Shown here in pieces: positions 34,981 to 45,851 of a stretch of 64,000 nt of DNA. The DNA is taken from contig AP026135.1 in assembly GCA_030295235.1 (NCBI GenBank), forward strand, positions 186,001 through 250,000, read 5' to 3'. The notes under the pieces are model-generated. The model did no database searches, had not been told where the DNA came from, and was given only the letters and a program-made list of their open reading frames with translations. Every line of letters starts with the position of its first letter. Within the stretch, counting starts at the first letter, position 1. The DNA is from Fistulifera solaris. Lineage: Eukaryota; Bacillariophyta; Bacillariophyceae; Naviculales; Stauroneidaceae. The position numbers and the translations under genes are program-made.

Positions 34981-35867
34981 ATGAAGTCCGCTGTTGTTGC
35001 ATCACTCATCGCCTCCGCGGCTGCGTTTGCTCCCGCCTCGCAGACTGGTATGTCGATTGCATTATAATATTATACTCTGTATTATTTTATTTTTTTGGAA
35101 GCGAGCAGCATTGAGAAAGCCGAAAGCTGTAGAGTTTGTAGAATGACTGGAATGAATGCTAGTCTGGCTAGACAAATAGCGTATCAAACAGATATATATT
35201 CGCTTTCTCAATAATTTGCAATACAAAAGCCTCCTCACTCTTTTTTTCTCTTTGTTTCTCTTTCATACTACTTCCAGCACGCCCAACGACCCAGCTCTTT
35301 GAAGACGCTGCGGCCACTCCGGCGGCGGTGGCGACCCCCGTCTACAAGGCCAGTCCGGCTTTGCCGTTCTTGGAATATCCCCCCAATTTGGCCGGATACG
35401 CCGGTGATGTTGGCTTTGATCCGTTCCGTTTTTCCGACTTTTGTCCGGTGGATTTCTTGCGCGAATCCGAACTCAAACACGGTCGCATTGCCATGTTGGC
35501 CATTGTTGGCTTTGCTTCGGTCGATTTGGGCTTGCGAGTGTATCCGACACCCGATTTCATGGAAGGCTTGACGTCGGTCACTGCCCATGATGCCTTGGTG
35601 CAAGCCGGATCCATGAGTCAAATTCTGTTGTGGGCGTCGTTCATGGAAGTCTTTGGTACTGCCGCCTTGATTCAAACGTTGCAAGGTTCGGGACGGGCCG
35701 CCGGGGACTTTGGTTTCGATGGTGGTATGCTCAAGAACAAGTCGGCCGCTCAGATCGAAGACATGAAGTTGAAAGAAATCACCCACTGCCGTTTGGCCAT
35801 GTTGGCCTTTGGTGGCATGGTCACACAGGCCGTCTTGTACGACACGGGATTCCCCTATTTGAAGTAA
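34981..35867 (+). CDS. Lhcr-like fucoxanthin chlorophyll a/c-binding light-harvesting protein
   Basis: Thylakoid antenna protein of the LHC superfamily, likely associated with photosystem I in diatoms (Lhcr type; inferred). Exon 1 34981-35047, intron 230 nt (GTATGT...TTCCAG), exon 2 35278-35867; 218 residues. The N-terminus is a signal peptide ending in AAA|FAPAS, the diatom A|F plastid-import motif; the intron interrupts the presequence six residues later. The mature part has LAGYAGDVGFDPFRFSD, then helix 1 with the chlorophyll-binding ESELKHGRIAMLA (E, H/R ligands), helix 2 around QILLWASFMEVFG, and helix 3 with LKEITHCRLAMLAFGGM. The C-terminus is YDTGFPYLK. No frame problem. A second Lhcr gene lies tail to tail 334 bp beyond. 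Confidence 0.93.
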
Positions 35868-35873
35868 ATTGCT

Positions 35874-35898
35874 TCGAACGAACGAACGAACGAACGAG
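35874..35898. repeat. (GAAC)n microsatellite
   Basis: Five to six GAAC/AACG units directly after the Lhcr stop codon, within the presumed 3' UTR. Confidence 0.85.
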
Positions 35899-36201
35899 CA
35901 AGTGAGTGAGGGAGTTGTAGCTAAATCGATACTCTAGAACGAAATCGGCCTTTTTCGATTGACTAGTAGTAAGAGTCTGTCTTGTATTTGGTGTTGCTTC
36001 GATTTTGATTCATGGGCTTTGTCAAATAGTTGTAAATTCGGTATTCTTGCTAGTATCACTTTCGCTTAACGAAACACAGACTTTAGGAAAATGACCCAGC
36101 TCTAATAATGCTGTGATTACCAACTAGAGGATAGCTGCTGCTGCTGCTACTCATGGTTTCTTTCTTCTTTCTTTCTTTCCAAAAGATATACAGTGTTCTT
36201 T

Positions 36202-36919
36202 TTAAAAGTAAGGAAAGCCCTTGTCGTACAACACCGCTTGCGTCACGGCACCACTAAACGCCATCATGGCCAAACGACCATTCTTGAGTTCCTGATACTT
36301 TAGCTTGTTGATTTGTGCTTCCGTCTTTCCCTCCAAATACTTGGTCCCAAAGTTAAAGTCACCGGGAGCACGTCCCGATCCTTGCAACATTTCCGAAACG
36401 CCAATGTACGAAACAATTTCGGCCAAGACGATCCAAATCAATGCATTGCCCATGACTTTTTGATCGACCAAGACATCGTGCGCCGCGACGGAACTCAATC
36501 CTTTGCCCAAGGGATGCAAGACAACACCGACATCGGTCGTAATAAAGCCCACAATGGCCAACATGGCAATGCGACCGTGTTTCAATTCGGCTTCTCGCAA
36601 ATAATCCATGGGGAAGTAGTTGGAAAAGCCCAAAGGATCAAAACCAGTTTCTTCACCAATGTAACCCTTGCAGTTTTCGGGGTAGGGAAGGAACGGCATG
36701 GCGGGGCTCTTTTCGGCCGAAAGTGCCGTGGCTTTGCTGGCTGTGTAGTGGAGAGAGAGAGAGAGAAAGAAAGAAAGGGATGAGAGACATATCTATCTAG
36801 CGAATGAAAGAGAAAGAGGCTTCCTCTCTAGTTCGCACAAAAACGAACGTACCTCCCTGAGACGCAGGGGCGAAAGCAGCAGAGACACCTACAATAGATG
36901 CAAGAACGGCGAGCTTCAT
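36202..36919 (-). CDS. Second Lhcr-like light-harvesting protein
   Basis: Paralogue of the gene at 34981, in opposite orientation. Exon 1 36919-36853, intron 112 nt (GTACGT...TACACAG), exon 2 36740-36202; 201 residues. The presequence MKLAVLASIVGVSAAFAPAS again ends in a plastid A|F site and the intron again sits in phase 1 just after FAPASQG, the same place as in its neighbour. Mature landmarks: CKGYIGEETGFDPLGFSNY, EAELKHGRIAMLAIVGF (helix 1), a middle TM around WIVLAEIVSYIGV, LKNGRLAMMAFSGAVTQAV (helix 3) and a matching C-terminal DKGFPYF. Both proteins share QGSGRA-GDF-F before helix 3. The pair probably arose by local inverted duplication followed by divergence. Confidence 0.93.
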
Positions 36920-37336
36920 CTTCGATCAGTTATTACAGTTGAATTGGAAATGAAGAGGATGTGTATAGATATATTATACCTTGAGAGGATCAACAGAGGA
37001 TGATGGTGCGCATGGTCGTTGGCGTCCTTCTGGTTGAGGTCCCAGCTGTGAGAAAGATCGCGAGGGCGCGTTGGCTCACGTCATGTCGATCGAGTCAGAG
37101 CGGTACTGGTAAAGTAGAATAGAAGTCGTCAGGATTGATTTTCACAACATAGGTTTGAATAATGACAGTGCAAAGGAAGTAGAACGGGTTTCCTCCCATC
37201 ATCCCGACGCAATACGCAACACGGAACCCATGTTTCAACCATCATTATCGAACGGATTCTCATTCCTTCGTCCTTCATTGACTCAGTATCATTCATCTCT
37301 ATCATCTGATTCAATCAGTCGTATAATCCTCTTAAA

Positions 37337-37834
37337 ATGACAACTCCCGACAAAGTACCCTGCCGTGGATTTCAAGGAGACAAAAAGTCAATGACTGACT
37401 TGTTTCGACAATCCTTGGGCACGGGTCCACCCGTATCGCGTCGGCTGTGTCTTTCCCCAAACCTCGATTTGCCAGCGTATTATCCCGGAGCTGCCCACTT
37501 CAGAATTTCGTCTCTGTTAACAGAAGAATGTATGTGGATATTGGTCACAAAATCGTGTCAACACGAATTGGGATCGCCACCGTAAGACGCGCGCTGCTGG
37601 GTGTCCGGACGTTTCAATCATACCAAGAAATCGTCAAAAGACGATGACGCGGCCACCGAAAATTGATGTCATCCAAGTGCAACAACGATTGACGGAACGC
37701 AGTTATGTGCAACTGGGCGGCGAATCCTGGTAAAAATCAAACAACTTTCAATGAAAGCCATTCGTGAACAAAGGATGGAGCAATTGACCGAATTGCGACG
37801 GAAAATTCGAAAAATGAATCCATCTTATTTATGA
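37337..37834 (+). CDS. Unresolved hypothetical gene; reading frame fragmented
   Basis: The ATG at 37337 opens a frame (MTTPDKVPCRGFQGDKKSM...) of 82 codons, while a convincing C-terminus in another frame (MKAIREQRMEQLTELRRKIR, then KMNPSYL and TGA 37832-37834) follows a stretch with SYVQLGGESW. The two last parts would connect if GG at 37729-37730 had one more G. The middle switches frames at least once more, so either small introns or further consensus errors are present. The C-terminal helix is basic and coiled-coil-like. No domain recognised; a decayed gene cannot be excluded. Confidence 0.35.
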
Positions 37835-39486
37835 TGAAACTGGAAAAGATGTAATAAATTGTGTGAAGCGGGTAAAAGGGAAAGAGTCTATAATAATATG
37901 TGTGATGCCGTCGGACTTTCCACAAGGATTTTTTTAATCGACGGATGTTTCAAATCAAGACTGAAATGTATTTATTCGTGAATGACGCAATGACGGCCAG
38001 AACGGTGGCGTGGTACCACCCATCATCAAAACGAAAAAGCCATCCTTCCTTCCTTCCTTCCTTCGTGTCAATCAACGCCGAGACGAATGAGTTCCAGGTT
38101 CCAGGAGAGCAGCACCTCAACGGTGCTTTCCTACAATGCACGGGTTGGAGGAGGAGTCGCTCTTACGTTGAAGATGTTGGGCCGATAAAAAGGTAAGAAA
38201 AGTTGGTCGACGGTAATCGATTGGAGAGACGACTACTCGCTGATTATAGACAGATTATTAGCTCTATCGGAAGACTCCCTCGAGGGTTTGTCGACAAAAA
38301 TCGCACGTATTATATGAGAGAATCTTCGACATGATTTTTAAAGGAACACTTATTTCATTTTTTACCTCACACTTTTTTCTGTTGTTCAGATTGATTATTG
38401 TTGTGGAATATTGAATTGACATTCATTGTCCAATCTTTTCGTCAAGGTAAGACACGAAACGCGCTTTGACAAATCTTCGTGGTGGAATGCATCGTTATGC
38501 CTTTTTCGCAACGGCAACCCATCTGCCATGGAGAGTTGTCCTATCTATGGACAAAATTATTTTATTCTCCGCCAAGGGTTGCCAAGAATGATCTAGCCGA
38601 GCTACTTTAGGAATCATCCCATTAACTATACTCATTGAATGGGGCGAGTCGAAAGCTCGTGACACTGTTTTCGCGCGTGTATAGTAATCGACCTCACGAG
38701 TGTTCGTTTGCTGTTCGTTTGCAGAAACAAGGAGACGTAGTATGGAATGCCCTTTACTACGCTTGACCAGCAAAAAGTTCGTACGGTAAGTCACTTTTAA
38801 GTCGGAGCGCACGCCTTCCTCGTGACGAAAAACCATGCTGCGTTCTTTCTGAAACTATTCATGATTGATTCTACATGTTGGTTTGTATTCTCCGAAGGAA
38901 TCTCGTTGTTGTCGTGCGTCCTCTTAAGTTTCGATTCAAATCTGTCTAATAACCTTCATTGTGTTCTACAGAGCGCAATGCGTAATGTCAAGCACGCATA
39001 CGAGTAGAACATAGAATAAACAATAAAGATTTGAGGTAAGATCTGCTGGCGAACAATGTCTTGCGTGGGTGGAATTTTGCAAATGAGGAAGTTGAAGGGA
39101 ATGATTACTCTGCGGAGTAGCAATGTGAAATAACCTTTTTACCAATGGATCCTTCTGATGCACTATTGTCGTGATTTTGAGAATTGTTTTGAAAACCCGA
39201 ATCTCATGAAGATCCATCGTTTGCGTGGGCAACCCATAAAATCGTGGTCATGGCCTTTGAACAGCGAACGAGCCAGGGCATAAACTATGGGTGACTCGAG
39301 ACCCTATCTGAGATACTTTTTTCGTTTTCATGATAACGTTCTAAAGCGAACGAGCTCACTTCATTCTCTCTCACATACATTGTTTACAAGGACAAGATGT
39401 TCTTTTAATTCTATATTCGGATTTTACTCCACATTCTACATCTATGTTAAGTACGACGATTGATTCCACAAAACAAATGAACGGAA
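37835..39486. other. Gene-poor stretch
   Basis: About 1.65 kb with only short open frames on both strands, the longest 113 codons (minus, 38495-38836) and lacking any recognisable motif. It includes a CTTC microsatellite at about 38044-38063 that gives a spurious Pro/Ser/Phe-rich frame. No RNA gene or mobile element recognised. Confidence 0.5.
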
Positions 39487-41197
39487 TCATGCGTACTTTT
39501 CGGGATATTTCTTTACATGAGCTTCCAGCTGAGCTTGCTGGCGCTGGAGGTGAAGAGGCATGTCGTGGTACACATCGGTAAAGAGCTCGCGCATGGGCAC
39601 CGGAGGGCGTCGCTCGGCCTGTTCCATCGCCTTCACCACGTCATTACGTTCTTGCTTTCGCATGACTTCCACATCTTCTTCTGAAAGTAGATCATGCTTT
39701 TTGAGAAACGCTTCTAGGCGGTTCAGTGGGTCATGATTCTCGGTCGTAGTTAGAACCTCATCGACGCTTCGGTATTGCGATGAGTCGTCAGAGGTGCTGT
39801 GATGTCCTTGACGATAAGTCATAGCTTCAATGAGGACTGGAGCATTTTTGGAAAGGGCGTACTGTTTAGCCTCCCGGACAGCAGCATGTACCGCGAAAAT
39901 GTCATTGCCATCCACACGAACCCCCGCCATTCCGTAGCCCGGTGCGCGAGAAATTACCCCATCTCCAGCAAACTGATCCGACGTCGGAGTGGAAATTGCG
40001 TAGCCATTATTACGGCAGAGGAAAATAGCTGGCGCATTCAGCGTCGCTGCAAAATTCAGCGCGGAGTGAAAGTCTGGTGTGGAAGTTGATCCATCACCGA
40101 AGAAGCAGACTGCCACATTCGGTTCGCCTGCCAGTTTAAGCCGGTAAGCTGCTCCAACAGCGTGTGGCAATTGTGTCCCCAGAGGACTTGACACGGTGTG
40201 ATAGTTTAAAGCTCGAGAGCCGTAATGAATGGGCATTTGACGTCCTTTGCCAAGGTCAAGTATATTCGAAAAGCACTGGTTGGTGAACTGCTCGAGCGTA
40301 AATCCACGCCACATGAGAACACCCTGTTCCCGATACTGCGCAAACACCGGATCTCCCACCTCCAAGGCCGATGCGGCTCCCATAAGAATCGCTTCTTCCC
40401 CGCGGCAAGTTAAATAGAACGAAATTCGACCCTGTCGCTGCGCATTGAGTAAAATGTCGTCCATCTGACGCAGACGAACAATTTGACGATGCGCTCTGAG
40501 TAATGTGTTGTTGGAATTGGTGTCGACGTAAGGATATTTGCTAGCGCGCAAGAGGCCGCTTTTCTGGATTTCATCGGACTGATAGGGATGGGCGTGGGCC
40601 AGGAAAGCCCGAAACTGGTCCAAATTATCCTCTACGTCGTCGGGAGTTGTCACGTCGGGACGAAGGACCGGTTGATTGATCCCGTCGTAAGCCGGGTCTC
40701 GGATCTCTCCATCTTGTTCCTGTTGTCGATTGAAACGAAACGGCGACTTTTAGACAAATGATGGGAAAAGTGTTCTCGTTCGACAAGTGTTCAAAAACAA
40801 GGGTTCGCAATGCATTCTGTGGTCGTCGTCGATGGGTACTTACCATGAGTCGATAAACGGGCCAAATACCTCGAGGCGTATCATCTTCGGGTTGAATCAA
40901 TTGCAAATTCGACGTAATAGGAATAGGAACCGTTCCGGCATAGGAAAGTGTCATTTCTTGAGCCGCGGATGTTCGCTCTTGAATCGAGGGTGCCAGACGT
41001 GCTGGATGATAAGGAATCATAGCCCGCTGTTTGTAATCATGGATAGTACCCCAATCACTCTCTACTTCTTCTTGCGGTAAGGGACGAGCAGATGATAGCG
41101 AACGATTCTTTGAAGCACGACTGGCGCTCTTGGAACTGAAATGCCGGGGCGTTCGAAGAACCTTGATAGGATGAATACTAAGAATAGGAATTCTCAT
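39487..41197 (-). CDS. BCKDHA: Branched-chain 2-oxoacid dehydrogenase E1 component, alpha subunit
   Basis: Mitochondrial thiamine-diphosphate enzyme that decarboxylates the 2-oxoacids of Val, Leu and Ile within the BCKDH complex. Exon 1 41197-40844, intron 124 nt (GTAAGT...CAACAG), exon 2 40719-39487; 528 residues. The N-terminus is Arg/Ser rich without acids (mitochondrial presequence). Then GTVPIPI near residue 90, HRQIVRLRQMDDILLNAQRQGRI, RGEEAILMGAASAL, and the ThDP-binding GDGSTSTPDFHSALNFAATL...NN. GYGMAGVRVDGNDIFAVH and TYRQGHHSTSDDSSQYR (the phosphorylation loop of E1-alpha) are clear. The C-terminus ends KYPEKYA. HHSTSDDS and the overall pattern distinguish BCKDH from pyruvate dehydrogenase E1-alpha. 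Confidence 0.95.
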
Positions 41198-41844
41198 GAT
41201 TGCGTTCTTGTTTTCCTTTAATTCTTATCTTGCTCTTCAAATGATGGATGAGAAGAACAATGTCTTTGGATGAAAGTTGATGATTTCTTTTGACAGAACA
41301 CCATCGAGAAAGGGAAAAAAGAACAAATTGGGGAAGAACCGTTTTGAAAATCTGCGACGTGATGGGCCCATCGAGGTGTCACATCCTGACTGTTTGTAGA
41401 GGGGGAAAGTAGAGCGCTGGAACGCGGAACGACCGTTTTGGTGACCTGCCGTGTCGGATTGCGACATATCTGGCTAAGTATCAGTTACCTGTACGAGGAG
41501 GCGAGCGAGCCGCACTCCTAACCCTTTAACGTCTGTCCGACCACCGCTTCTGCTCGAGGAGAATGAATTGAGACAAAGTAATTCGTAATTGAAACAGCAC
41601 GACTTTCAATAAAAGGCGACGTTAGAAACTACACTTACAGCTTGTTGTATCAATCAAAGCTACTTTTACGTCAAAACAACGATTTAAAAAGGTCTAGTTC
41701 TATTTTGGATTAAATTGGAAGTGAGATCGCACAAAGGAAATCGGTATGTACAAAGGTTTTCAGCTCCGATGCCGAGCTCAGCGATGGCTTGCGAGACGAC
41801 TCTCGTTCTTTCTATATTTCTCACACAGTATCGTTGACAGAATC

Positions 41845-42021
41845 ATGGTATTTCGAGGACAAGATGCGTGGAGACAACATCGTCTCTTTACGAACTTACA
41901 TAAATTTCCGATCCCCGGCTTTAGCAAGGCCGTCGCGATTTATGGTGCCTTTGTCTGTGTTGAATATGCTTACAAATTAGCCACCATGCCGGCTTCCGTC
42001 AGTCATGGGCATCATCATTAG
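41845..42021 (+). CDS. NADH:ubiquinone oxidoreductase subunit NDUFB3-like (B12)
   Basis: Small supernumerary subunit of mitochondrial complex I, 58 residues from the ATG at 41845. It begins MVFRGQDAWRQH (family: R-DPWR---), followed by PIPGFSKAVAIYGAFVCVEYAYK, the single TM, and a histidine-rich end SHGHHH, all typical of NDUFB3/B12. An in-frame ATG 33 codons upstream (41746) would add an arginine-rich segment; since B12 homologues lack one and start at or near the -WR motif, the inner start is preferred. Identification is by pattern in a very short protein, hence moderate confidence. Confidence 0.65.
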   Translation: MVFRGQDAWRQHRLFTNLHKFPIPGFSKAVAIYGAFVCVEYAYKLATMPASVSHGHHH

Positions 42022-42152
42022 ATGGAAAGTTGCTAAAATAAGAAAAAAATTGGAATGGAGCGGCTTCATCAAGCACTGGTGCCTCGATCCCTGTAATAAG
42101 AAATTGTCGATGCTTTACACTCGTTTCTAGAACATCCTCTTCTATAAGTTTA

Positions 42153-43663
42153 CTACGTTTTCCAACGCACCGTCACCGCTTGACCCGCCAGTTGACATGC
42201 CTCTATGGTTTCACGTTCCATCTTGTCTGCCAAATCCTCCGGAGGGAAACCCGCCATGACCACAAATTCTTTACCGCCCCGGGCTTCTTCGTTGGTTTGC
42301 TGGAAACAAAAACAAAGTGAGAATTAGAATCTGGACGAGCTCGTGCGCACATGTAACTTACCGCAATAAAGGCATACAACACTTTGACACGATCGCCGGC
42401 CGCAAACTTCCGGATGACTCGTTTGCCATCGGGCATACGAATTTGGATACGAGCTCCATCCGCTGGTTCCTCTCCCACCGGCATATTCAATAGTTCATTG
42501 TGAATCGATGGCTCTTGTGCGACTGGCTTGGAACCCATGAGCTTGTCGTCATCCTCTTCGTCGTCGTCATTGACATAAAGAACGGAACTATCGTCATCAT
42601 CATCATTCTCCGCACGACTATCCTGCAAACTCGCACGCATGGCGGCTTGCAGTTGTTCATCTTCGGACATGTCTTGCACCGGTCGTTTGACACCAGCCGG
42701 ACGAGCGGCTTGCGGGGGACGATCGAACGAGTTTCGTGAACAAAAATCCATGGCCCTTTCCGCGAAATAATCGGCCGTCATGGGTTGTTCCATCGTCCAC
42801 CCTTCCTTTTTCCACACGAGTCGTCCCGTACGTGGATCAATGATGGCGACATGAGGATAATCGGTGACTTTGTATCGTTCGACGTACGTTTGTCCTTCGG
42901 GTGTAATGTCTCTCTATTAAAAAAGCAAGAGTGAGATGGACTTCGAGACACCGGTAGGTTCATTCCAGCATTCGCTTACCTGTTGCCAGAAAATGAATCC
43001 TTCCCGAATGAGATTTTCCACTAATTCATCTCTCCAGACATCCCGATTCAAAGCATGACAAGCAAATTCATCGTCTTTCTGTATATTGACCAGTAACCAT
43101 CGCTTGGAGTCTTTCGCCATGGTCCGGGCTCCTTGAAAACCTCCTGCTTTGTGCAATAAATGATCCGGAGGAGCAAACATATCCGTTAAATTGGGTGGAT
43201 TGTGTTGAATGATTTGAATTTCATCATCGTCGTCATCATCGTCCGTATCCATATCCTCTTTTTCTTCGTCTCGAGCGTACGCTGCCGCCGCCGCCGCTGC
43301 ATTCACCGCCGCACGGACATCGGTCATCCGACTGGAGGAGCCACCAAACGCGGTTTGGGCGAATTGTTCTTCCATCATGGCACTCATCAATTGAAAGGTC
43401 GGATCTTGATGCAACAACGAAGTATTATCGTCCATCAATCGCATCGTACGTGTTTCATCAGGAGCACGAATGTCCTCGGCAAATGGATTTGCCGCCGTCT
43501 CATTTCCACTACCGCCGCCTTGTTGATGTTCGAGAAACAAACTCACGGCGGTTTCTAAATTCCCACCACTCATTTCTAGATAACTGGTTGCACTGGAAGG
43601 ATCAGCACTTCCGGTAAAAGCCAAAAATTGGGAAACGAGTTCATCATCGACAATCGTGGACAT
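42153..43663 (-). CDS. UBA-UAS-UBX protein (UBXN7/Ubx5 type, p97/Cdc48 adaptor)
   Basis: Adaptor that links ubiquitylated substrates to Cdc48/p97, 460 residues. Exons 43663-42980, 42913-42362, 42299-42153; introns of 66 and 62 nt, both phase 0. Residues 5-45 form a UBA domain (DELVSQFLAFTGSADPSSAT, ending GGNLETAVSLFLEHQ). The thioredoxin-like UAS domain spans about 160-290 (DSKRWLLVNIQKDDEFACH, LNRDVWRDELV, then YPHVAIIDPRTGRLV). A ubiquitin-interacting motif follows (SEDEQLQAAMRASLQDS, about 311-327), an Asp-rich linker, and a C-terminal UBX fold (IQIRMPDGKRVIRKFAAGD ... VMAGFPPEDL, the FP loop that contacts Cdc48). All four modules in this order identify the UBXN7/Ubx5 class. An alanine run (AAAAAAA) comes from a GCC/GCG repeat. 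Confidence 0.92.
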
Positions 43664-44104
43664 TGTGTAATCTTTCCCGTATGCGGCGAGAATCGTCAGT
43701 CAAGCTTCGATTGCTTCCGAACAAGCGAGCAGGCAAACAAACAAACAAAATCTTTTGTTCTACAGGTTGTTGAGAATGACGGGAACTCTGACTTCTCTTT
43801 TGTGCAGATATCGTTTCTTATTGTACTAGTATGCATGACAGAATGATCCTCTCGCACTTTCGACCTTCCGTGACCTTCGTTTTCGAAAGGAGCGGGTTGT
43901 TCGTTGTTCGTCAACCGTCCTGTAGGTACATTTTTTCTATGTGTCGCATCAATAACTACTAATAATTACAAAACAACATTGAAACGAATGTTATGCGCGC
44001 ACCTCGATCGTCGCGTCGATCGCGTTGACTTTTTCCATTAGTTTCATTTCCTGGATTACTTCATCCTCCTCCCCATAGGATCCTATTACCGCTGGCTACG
44101 AACC

Positions 44105-45247
44105 ATGACCAAAGGAACCCCTAACAAATCGTCAGCCAAACAAAGTCCCTATTTCCGCCACAAACGTCGCCAAATATGTGAGAATAGTCCTTACTTTCCC
44201 AACGCCCCTTCCTCGCCGTTCGGCGCGATGCAATCGTTGGGATCCTTGTGGCATTGTCTCGGTGCCAGCATCATCGCGTCAAACTCTGGGACGTTGGTTG
44301 AGCCGAATATTCCAACCGTTCATCAGATTCGTAACACGTTGCGTCATTTCGAAGCATGTCCCGTATTTCAGAAACGTTATGGGAAATCATCCTCTTCGTT
44401 CGACTCCAACAACGACAGCCGCTGTCTTACCGACAGGACACAACATCTCGAAATAAGCGTGCGGCATCTGTGTACCTACCGATGTTATTATCGTGCGTAT
44501 GCACCGGCACGGGCGTGGTGGGCTTTGCGAGAAAAAGTACAAAGCCAGACTTGTTTACCGATACAATCGTTGCTGCAGGGATGGAGTTGTCTATTGATGA
44601 TGCCCTCGACGAATAAAGTAGTCTTTGTCGATCCATCGCATCGTGTCGTTTGGAACGAACAGGATGTTCTGCATCAAATCTTGGGTCCCCAACGAAGAAT
44701 CCAAAGAAGAGTGGAACGATATCCGGTGTTACCCCAACGTATCTGGTTCGACTCTACGACCGACGAACGTCCCACGAAACGATCCAAATCCTCGTGTCCC
44801 CGACGAATCGTTTGTACTGACTCTCCCTTTGGTTTGTTGGAAGAACTCTTTGTCGAAAATCCCTTCCAATTGTTACTTTCTACCATTCTTTTGAATCGAA
44901 CGACCCGCATTCAAGTCGATCCTGTCTTGTACGAATTGTTGCAACACTGGCCGACGCCTGAATCGTTGTTCCAGGCGGAACTTGATTCCTTGATTCAAGT
45001 AGTACGTCCCTTGGGAATGGGTTACCGCCGTGCGATGGGTCTTTTACAATTTGCCCGTGATTATCTGACGCAAGATAATTCAAAGTATCAGGATGTCATG
45101 GAATTGTATTATTGTGGCCCATATGCTCAAGATGCATACCGGTTGTTCATTCAAAAGAATGCTTCGATCAAACCATTAGACCATGCACTGCGTGCCTACG
45201 CTAGATATCAACGTGGGGTACTAGCGGACCAAGAAAAGAAAGCATAA
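44105..45247 (+). CDS. MBD4-like HhH-GPD DNA glycosylase (no methyl-CpG-binding domain)
   Basis: Base-excision repair glycosylase of the MBD4 type, removing T or U mispaired with G. 380 residues, intronless. The catalytic part starts at about residue 240: SPFGLLEELFVENPFQLLLS followed by ILLNRTTR (MBD4: SPF-L-QE-----PWKLL--T-FLNRT), WPTPESLFQAE, LGMGYRRAMGLLQFARDYL and CGPYAQDAYRLFIQ, the helix-hairpin-helix equivalent, then LDHALRAYARYQ holding the catalytic aspartate. The first 200 residues contain several Cys/His and a YYRAYAPARAWWALRE segment but no MBD. The N-terminal start carries KKSSAKQ-like basic residues, consistent with nuclear location. Plant MBD4-like proteins likewise lack the MBD. 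Confidence 0.88.
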   Translation: MTKGTPNKSSAKQSPYFRHKRRQICENSPYFPNAPSSPFGAMQSLGSLWHCLGASIIASNSGTLVEPNIPTVHQIRNTLRHFEACPVFQKRYGKSSSSFDSNNDSRCLTDRTQHLEISVRHLCTYRCYYRAYAPARAWWALREKVQSQTCLPIQSLLQGWSCLLMMPSTNKVVFVDPSHRVVWNEQDVLHQILGPQRRIQRRVERYPVLPQRIWFDSTTDERPTKRSKSSCPRRIVCTDSPFGLLEELFVENPFQLLLSTILLNRTTRIQVDPVLYELLQHWPTPESLFQAELDSLIQVVRPLGMGYRRAMGLLQFARDYLTQDNSKYQDVMELYYCGPYAQDAYRLFIQKNASIKPLDHALRAYARYQRGVLADQEKKA

Positions 45248-45467
45248 GCATTAGCGAAAAATAATTCATCGGAACTACGTTTGATCGAATAACAGTTTCG
45301 CATACGATCTGATACAAATAGACTTTACATACAGGAGGCGCGTCAATGGTTATGAGAAAGAGGCATTGCTGCAATCGAAACAAAGTAGATTATCTGTATA
45401 AGCAATCAACCTTCCAAAGAGCAGGTGGAGTGGAGATCCCCCTCAAGCTTACAATGTTCCTTGCGCG

Positions 45468-45851
45468 TTAGAGTTTCCATAAACGCAGAAACAATTGTGC
45501 TTCACCGACTGTCGTAGTCGTCGGTTTCTTGGGTGGTTTCGGGTATGGTTCGGAGCGACGTCGTGTCCGACGTTTCGGTACTCGTACTTTTCCACCGCCT
45601 TGCGGTATTGTGACTCCTTCTTCGTCTGGAGCTTCCGGTTGAATCACCACGTACGGTACGGGAGGTGCTTCCGTTTCATCATCCTCAGTTGGTATTAAAC
45701 TGGCCAATGCGGCGAGGGCAGGATGCGCCGCAAAATCGGCCGGCAGACTTTGCATGAACAGTGGACAATGAGTGTAATTGTCGTCGTCGTCGTCGTTGTT
45801 GTTGCACGAGAGCTCCTCGTTCACTTCTGCGGTGGTTACTTCTGTGTTCAT
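45468..45851 (-). CDS. Hypothetical protein with C-terminal GEAQLFLRLWKL motif
   Basis: 127 residues from the ATG at 45849-45851. An Asn/Asp run (NNNDDDDDN) follows the N-terminus, then a short hydrophobic-helix block (MQSLPADFAAHPALAALASL), an acidic/proline linker, a strongly basic stretch (RVPKRRTRRRSEPYPKPPKK) and the end VGEAQLFLRLWKL. I recall similar small diatom proteins with the LPADF...ALAALASL and GEAQLF--LWKL blocks, without known function. The basic stretch could be a nuclear localisation signal. A longer in-frame start upstream exists but lacks that resemblance. Confidence 0.55.
   Translation of the reverse strand: MNTEVTTAEVNEELSCNNNDDDDDNYTHCPLFMQSLPADFAAHPALAALASLIPTEDDETEAPPVPYVVIQPEAPDEEGVTIPQGGGKVRVPKRRTRRRSEPYPKPPKKPTTTTVGEAQLFLRLWKL

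Noticed and set aside
37945-38196. Proline/serine-rich frame at the CTTC microsatellite
   Set aside because: Generated by the repeat itself and ended by unrelated sequence.
38495-38836. 113-codon minus-strand frame as a gene
   Set aside because: Length is within chance for this base composition and no domain, TM or conserved pattern was visible.
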